Of a DNA stretch of 5,106 bases, positions 1-5,106 are shown piece by piece (position 1 is the stretch's first letter; the number at the start of each line of letters is the position of its first letter). The position numbers and the translations under genes were made by a program. The DNA is taken from contig JAKIUX010000104.1 in assembly GCA_021647345.1 (NCBI GenBank), positions 1 to 5,106 on the forward strand. The letters are read 5' to 3'. The DNA comes from Hydrogenimonas sp. (GTDB lineage: Bacteria; Campylobacterota; Campylobacteria; Campylobacterales; Hydrogenimonadaceae). A model generated the notes under the pieces. That model saw only the letters and a list, made by a program, of their open reading frames with translations, was not told the origin of the DNA and ran no database searches.

Positions 1-1235
1 CCTCCCGACAGTTCGCTCTTGCAAAGAAGAAGCGCCAATCTTATCCTATTGAACTCTCCGCCGCTCAGCGTCTCGACGCTCGAGCCCTGCAGATCAATCT
101 CCACGCGATCTATGCCTGTTGCGTCAAGGGGCTTGTCAGAGAGCTGAAAACCCAGTGACGGCATTCGCAGCTGCTCGAGGTATCCGTTTATGAACCGCTC
201 AACCTTTTTGGAAGCATCTTTTCTGCTGTAGCTTATGTTTTCAGCCTCCTTTCGAAGCGCAAGAAAAATCGTCTCAACCTCTCTCTCAAGATCTCCTAAT
301 TCATGATCTATATTGCGATAGTACTCCAACTCCTTCAGCTTCTCGTCGCGGTAAGCCAAAGCATCCTCTATAGAGCCGTAACGCCTTTTCAAAGAAGCGA
401 GAACCTCTATGCGGTCAAGAATCGACTCAACATCGGTATCTTCGAGCTCTTCGAGCTGAAGAGTCGCTCGTTCGAACTCATTTCTTAGCATATTCATAGC
501 CTCTTCGAAAAGAGCAGTATCACCCTCTATCATACCCATCGCCTCATAGACGTCGTGCTCCGCATCGAAAATCCTCGAAGCCCTGGATATCGCCTCCGCT
601 ATCTTCTCTTTTTTCGATAGCTTCCGCTTGATAGCCATAAGCTCCTCATCCTCTCCCGGTCTCGGAGCCGCCTCATCTATCTTGCCTATCTCAAACTCAG
701 CGAACTCAATCAGCTCCTTTACACGCTTTTCGTCGCTTCTTAGCTCTTCAAGCTTGAGACTCTTTTTTTTGTAATCTTCATACAGTTTGCGGTAAGCCCT
801 TCTTCTCTCGCCAAAACCCGGGTCGGAAAATTCGGCCATAGCATCCACAAGTTCAAGCAGAAGCTCCGCAGAAAGCTCTTTGTTATTTCTTTGGGCGATG
901 TGGCCGACAAGCGGCTCCAAAGTCTCTTTTATACGCTTTTTAGAGATTGTTAGATCGTTCAAGAAGTATCTAACCTTCTCCTTTTTTACTGCCCTTACCG
1001 TAACATCGCCGTCATCGCTTTCGTAACTCTCAAGATTCAAAAGCGGGCTGCTTCTTAAAACAACCTCCGATCGCTCCGCCTGCACCTCCTCAAGCCCGAA
1101 AAGAGCGAGCAAAGAACCCATAAAGACCGACTTTCCGGCTCCGCTAGGACCGGTTACTGCTATAAGCCCGGGCTTGAACTCGATATCTATCGTCTCGAAG
1201 CCGACAAGATTTTTCGCATAGAACCGCTCTATCAT
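1..1235 (-). CDS. recN: DNA repair ATPase RecN, 3' end cut off by the window
   Basis: RecN is an SMC-like ATPase that acts in the cytoplasm at DNA double-strand breaks in recombinational repair. My reading of the minus strand is open from ATG at 1235 to the window edge, giving 411 complete codons. The N-terminal ATPase half has a P-loop GPSGAGKS at residues 29-36 and a Q-loop-like GHIAQRNN at about 111-118. Residues about 125-350 are rich in Glu, Lys, Leu and Arg, as expected for the coiled-coil arms. The ABC signature LSGGE lies at 390-394, close to the edge. Walker B and the D-loop would lie beyond the window; the full protein should be near 500 residues. The signature continues FNRIRLALL, unlike the usual ELSR form, so this is a divergent RecN. 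ATG overlaps the nadK stop by 4 bases (ATGA), and the upstream bases are only G-rich, so translation is probably coupled to nadK. Other SMC-like ATPases are less likely given the nadK neighbour. Confidence 0.9.
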   Translation of the reverse strand, partial: MIERFYAKNLVGFETIDIEFKPGLIAVTGPSGAGKSVFMGSLLALFGLEEVQAERSEVVLRSSPLLNLESYESDDGDVTVRAVKKEKVRYFLNDLTISKKRIKETLEPLVGHIAQRNNKELSAELLLELVDAMAEFSDPGFGERRRAYRKLYEDYKKKSLKLEELRSDEKRVKELIEFAEFEIGKIDEAAPRPGEDEELMAIKRKLSKKEKIAEAISRASRIFDAEHDVYEAMGMIEGDTALFEEAMNMLRNEFERATLQLEELEDTDVESILDRIEVLASLKRRYGSIEDALAYRDEKLKELEYYRNIDHELGDLEREVETIFLALRKEAENISYSRKDASKKVERFINGYLEQLRMPSLGFQLSDKPLDATGIDRVEIDLQGSSVETLSGGEFNRIRLALLLCKSELSG

Positions 1236-2095
1236 CGCCCCTGCCCCCATGAGAGTTTTTCTCGAAGAACATCAAAATAGTTTCTCTCCACTCTATGTAT
1301 CAATCTCGCACCTATAGCAGCCTTTCTTATCGTAAGAGTATCATCGGGGCCAAACTCGTACTGCTCCTGACCGTCTATAATTACAAGCGACTCCTTTTCG
1401 GGAGTTTTTATCTCTATCTCAAAATCTGCGGGCATCACAAGAGGCCTTTGCGTCAAAGAGTGCGGACAAATAGGAGTCAAAATAAAGGCATCGGTCAGAG
1501 GGAATGTAACCGGCCCTCCGGCAGCCAGGTTGTAGGCGGTAGAGCCGGTTGGGGTTGAAACTATCAGACCGTCTCCGTAGTATGTGTTGAACCACTTTTT
1601 ATCGATATAGGCATCTATGTTGACCATCTTCGAGATAGATGGACGGCTTATTACAATATCGTTGAAAGAGTAGAAGAGCCTTTCGCCATTGCGGTTCGAA
1701 ATGGACCCTTCGATCATCATTCGCTCATCTATCCTGAACTCACCGGTATAGAGCTTCTTTACGAAAGAGTCGATCTCATCGGGATTAATGTCGGCTAAAA
1801 AGCCGAGAGTTCCCGCGTTTATGCCGAGAATAGGCTTATGAAAAGAGTAGCTTCTTCTAGTAAGCGATATCAGGGTGCCGTCTCCGCCTATGCTTACTAA
1901 AATATCGCTCTTTTCGCACATAGAGGCGAACTCCTGCCCCAAGACATCTATCATTCCGGCACTTACCGAATCGACTATCACTTCCGCACCCTGCTTCTCG
2001 AAGATGCTCTTCACTTTATAAAAGAGTCTCTCCAGTTCCGGTGTAGATGGTCTTAAAACGATGCCGACCCGCCTTATATCGAGCTTGGTTTGCAA
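1232..2095 (-). CDS. nadK: NAD kinase
   Basis: NAD kinase phosphorylates NAD+ to NADP+ using ATP or polyphosphate and is the cell's source of NADP. Numbered from the TTG at 2095 (287 residues, the usual length), the GGDGT motif is at 70-74, followed by [13 protein letters not shown]. The FND segment at about 144-146 stands for the family's NE/D motif, and [12 protein letters not shown] at 183-194 is the second conserved nucleotide-binding region. No ATG occurs in frame before about residue 48, so the start must be non-ATG. I chose TTG at 2095 because GGAAAGGA (2101-2108) sits five bases upstream and the protein then begins [13 protein letters not shown], like the Campylobacter protein as I remember it. 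A TTG at 2110 would add five residues but destroys this ribosome-site logic. The gene leads a minus-strand pair with recN, overlapping it by 4 bases, and diverges from aspS. The TGA stop is at 1232-1234. Confidence 0.95.
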   Translation of the reverse strand: MQTKLDIRRVGIVLRPSTPELERLFYKVKSIFEKQGAEVIVDSVSAGMIDVLGQEFASMCEKSDILVSIGGDGTLISLTRRSYSFHKPILGINAGTLGFLADINPDEIDSFVKKLYTGEFRIDERMMIEGSISNRNGERLFYSFNDIVISRPSISKMVNIDAYIDKKWFNTYYGDGLIVSTPTGSTAYNLAAGGPVTFPLTDAFILTPICPHSLTQRPLVMPADFEIEIKTPEKESLVIIDGQEQYEFGPDDTLTIRKAAIGARLIHRVERNYFDVLREKLSWGQGR

Positions 2096-2100
2096 ATGAA

Positions 2101-2108
2101 TCCTTTCC
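2101..2108 (-). promoter_or_regulatory. Ribosome binding site that sets the nadK start
   Basis: On the minus strand GGAAAGGA is followed by five bases and then TTG at 2095-2093. This spacing and the AAGGA core support TTG at 2095 as the nadK start over the TTG at 2110, which lies at the edge of the site itself. Confidence 0.7.
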
Positions 2109-2137
2109 AAAGATCGCTCAAACGTACAATTGAAACG

Positions 2138-2143
2138 ATTCTA
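2138..2143 (-). promoter_or_regulatory. Probable -10 box of the nadK-recN promoter
   Basis: The minus strand reads TTTTTTGTTAGAATCG here, with TAGAAT as a one-mismatch -10 hexamer preceded by a T-rich stretch. I see no -35 consensus; Campylobacterota housekeeping promoters often lack one and have periodic AT-rich DNA upstream. Transcription would begin near 2131, giving a leader of about 35 bases before the TTG start. It lies within 30 bases of the opposing aspS -10 box, so the two promoters overlap. Confidence 0.5.
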
Positions 2144-2166
2144 ACAAAAAATAAGTTTGTTTTTGA

Positions 2167-2172
2167 TATAAT
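2167..2172 (+). promoter_or_regulatory. Probable -10 box of the aspS operon promoter
   Basis: The sequence TTGTTTTTGATATAATCG contains a perfect TATAAT with a TTTTTGA stretch just before it, the form typical of sigma-70 type promoters in Campylobacterota. No good -35 hexamer is present 16-18 bases upstream. The start site would be near 2179, giving a leader of about 49 bases. I see no other sigma-70 candidate of this quality between nadK and aspS on this strand. Confidence 0.65.
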
Positions 2173-2216
2173 CGCGCCACTATTACCGCCAATCTGCCGG
2201 AAATTACATAAATTAT

Positions 2217-2220
2217 GGAG
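2217..2220 (+). promoter_or_regulatory. Ribosome binding site that sets the aspS start
   Basis: GGAG is followed by seven bases and then TTG at 2228. The protein from this TTG begins MRTHYCTDL, matching the start of Campylobacterota AspRS proteins as I recall them. The open frame extends upstream to 2090, but that extra stretch runs back across the -10 box and into nadK and is not credible as protein. Confidence 0.7.
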
Positions 2221-2227
2221 ATCAATT

Positions 2228-4222
<1,995 letters not shown>

Positions 4223-4226
<4 letters not shown>

Positions 4227-4795
4227 AAAAACTCTTTCTTATCATAGGAGCGCCGGGCAGCGGCAAAACAACTGATGCGGAACTAATAGCCGCCAATAAT
4301 CCAGACAAGATAGCCCACTACTCCACAGGCGACCTGCTGCGTGCGGAGGTTGCAAGCGGTTCAGTTCTCGGCGCCACGATAGAGAGGTACATAAGCAAAG
4401 GAAATCTTGTACCCCTTGAAATTGTCATAGATACGATAGTAAGCGCCATCAAAAAGAGCGACAAACCTGTAATACTCATAGACGGCTTCCCAAGAAGCAC
4501 AGAGCAGATGAGAGCGCTCGATGAGATCTTGGCGAAAGAGCCGGATGTGAAGCTTGAAGCGGTCATAGAGGTGGATGTTAGCGAAGATGTGGCAAAAGAG
4601 CGCGTTCTCGGCCGTGCCAGAGGCGCCGACGACAATGAAGAGGTCTTCAAAAATCGTATGAAGGTCTATCTTGATCCTATAGATGAGATAAGAAAATTCT
4701 ACAAAGAGAAGGGGCTATTGCACGTGATAAACGGTGAACGCTCTATCGAAGAGATTGTTAGCGAGATGGAAGAGTTCATAAAAAGTAAAGTCTAA
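4223..4795 (+). CDS. adk: Adenylate kinase (short-LID type)
   Basis: Adenylate kinase interconverts ATP plus AMP with two ADP in the cytoplasm and sets the adenylate balance. The 190-residue product has the P-loop GAPGSGKTT at 9-17, the AMP-binding STGDLLR at 34-40, the conserved DGFPRS at 87-92 and a LID region [16 protein letters not shown] at 130-145. The LID is the short form without the zinc-binding Cys cluster seen in many long bacterial enzymes; I recall this as normal for Campylobacterota. ATG overlaps the preceding gene's TGA by 4 bases, and a good ribosome site AGGAG (4212-4216) lies six bases upstream. Linkage of adk to aspS is known to me from Campylobacter, where ppa follows adk; here a CinA-like gene follows instead. 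UMP/CMP kinase is a related alternative, but the DGFPRS and STGDLLR motifs and the neighbourhood favour Adk. Confidence 0.95.
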
Positions 4796-5106
4796 TGCAC
4801 TTCTATCAGGTCATAATCGGATCTGAAATACTCAACCGCCGAAGAGCCGACAGGCATTTTGACTTTCTCTCCTCTGAACTTCTAAAAAGAGGAGAGAAGC
4901 TCTACGCCTCCTTCACCATTTGCGACGACAAAAAGCTTATTGAGAATATTTTCAAGCTAATAAAAAGCGACCCAAAAAGTGTAATGTTCAGTTTTGGAGG
5001 AATCGGCTCGACTCCCGACGATCTAACAAGAGAGATAGCGGCCAAAGTCTTCACTGGCAGAGCGCTTACGGTTCACGAAGAGGCAAAAGAGCTTATTCTT
5101 AAGCAG
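4795..5106 (+). CDS. CinA/MoaB-like molybdopterin-binding domain protein, 3' end cut off
   Basis: The frame is open from ATG at 4795 to the window end, giving 104 residues. The start [13 protein letters not shown] and the segment FSFGGIGSTPDDLTREIAAKVF (about 66-87) match the MoCF-biosynthesis fold shared by MoaB, MogA, the MoeA core and the N-terminal part of CinA, whose usual motif reads S-G-G-x-G-x-T-x-D-D-x-T. The usual GNE-type segment near the N-terminus appears as GSEIL. This supports the fold but not a specific reaction. CinA-type proteins act in pyridine nucleotide recycling and are often annotated as competence/damage-inducible; this one cannot be assigned a substrate. The ATG shares one base with the adk TAA stop (TAATG) and has only a weak A/G-rich ribosome site, so it is probably translated by coupling with adk. 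Whether a C-terminal nicotinamide deamidase domain follows cannot be seen. Confidence 0.8.
   Translation, partial: MHFYQVIIGSEILNRRRADRHFDFLSSELLKRGEKLYASFTICDDKKLIENIFKLIKSDPKSVMFSFGGIGSTPDDLTREIAAKVFTGRALTVHEEAKELILKQ
4865..4898 (+). repeat. Perfect 11-base inverted repeat within the CinA-like gene
   Basis: TTCTCTCCTCT (4865-4875) is the exact reverse complement of AGAGGAGAGAA (4888-4898), with a 12-base spacer. It starts about 70 bases into the coding region and could form an RNA hairpin. No run of T follows, so it is not a classic terminator. It may be coincidence arising from codons for Leu-Ser-Ser and Lys-Arg-Gly-Glu-Lys. Confidence 0.6.

Noticed and set aside
2090..2227. Upstream extension of the aspS frame starting at ATG 2090
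   Set aside because: It would run backwards over the start of nadK, the divergent promoters and the ribosome site. The conserved AspRS start MRTHYCTDL begins at 2228 with a well-placed GGAG.
2173..2227. Riboswitch or T-box-like leader upstream of aspS
   Set aside because: The leader is only about 50 bases, shows no convincing stem or T-box motif, and T-box regulation is not typical of this phylum.

Overview
The window looks like chromosomal housekeeping DNA from a member of the Campylobacterota (formerly Epsilonproteobacteria). I infer this from the protein sequences (a short-LID adenylate kinase, an AspRS beginning MRTHYCTDL, a divergent RecN signature) and from the gene neighbourhood: recN and nadK diverge from aspS and adk, as I recall from Campylobacter. 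The base composition is moderate, not the very AT-rich composition of host-associated Campylobacter, which would fit a free-living (for example sulfur- or hydrogen-oxidising) relative. I cannot name the genus.

Layout. Positions 1-1235 (minus) hold the first 411 codons of recN, cut by the window edge. It overlaps by 4 bases the end of nadK (1232-2095, minus). A gap of about 130 bases (2096-2227) holds back-to-back promoters and the two ribosome binding sites. On the plus strand, aspS (2228-3997), a small FeoA-domain gene (3984-4226), adk (4223-4795) and a partial CinA/MoaB-like gene (4795-5106, cut by the edge) overlap or touch one another and look like one operon. Both genes flanking the divergent promoter region appear to start with TTG. 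No stretch over 300 bases lacks a gene, and I see no tRNA, rRNA, CRISPR array, mobile element or clear terminator.

The one striking anomaly is in aspS. The reading frame is intact and conserved on both sides, but an in-frame TAG stands at codon 414 (3467-3469), with an ATG one codon later. The stop separates class II motifs 1 and 2 from motif 3, so the upstream product alone should be inactive. AspRS is essential, so the explanation is either a sequence or assembly error, stop readthrough, a two-piece synthetase, or a second functional copy elsewhere. Error is the simplest.

Together the genes serve DNA break repair (RecN), NADP supply (NadK), Asp-tRNA formation (AspRS, with features of the non-discriminating type that also charges tRNA-Asn) and adenine nucleotide balance (Adk). 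The FeoA-domain and CinA-like proteins have no established role in this setting. I do not see a clearly new multi-gene system here.
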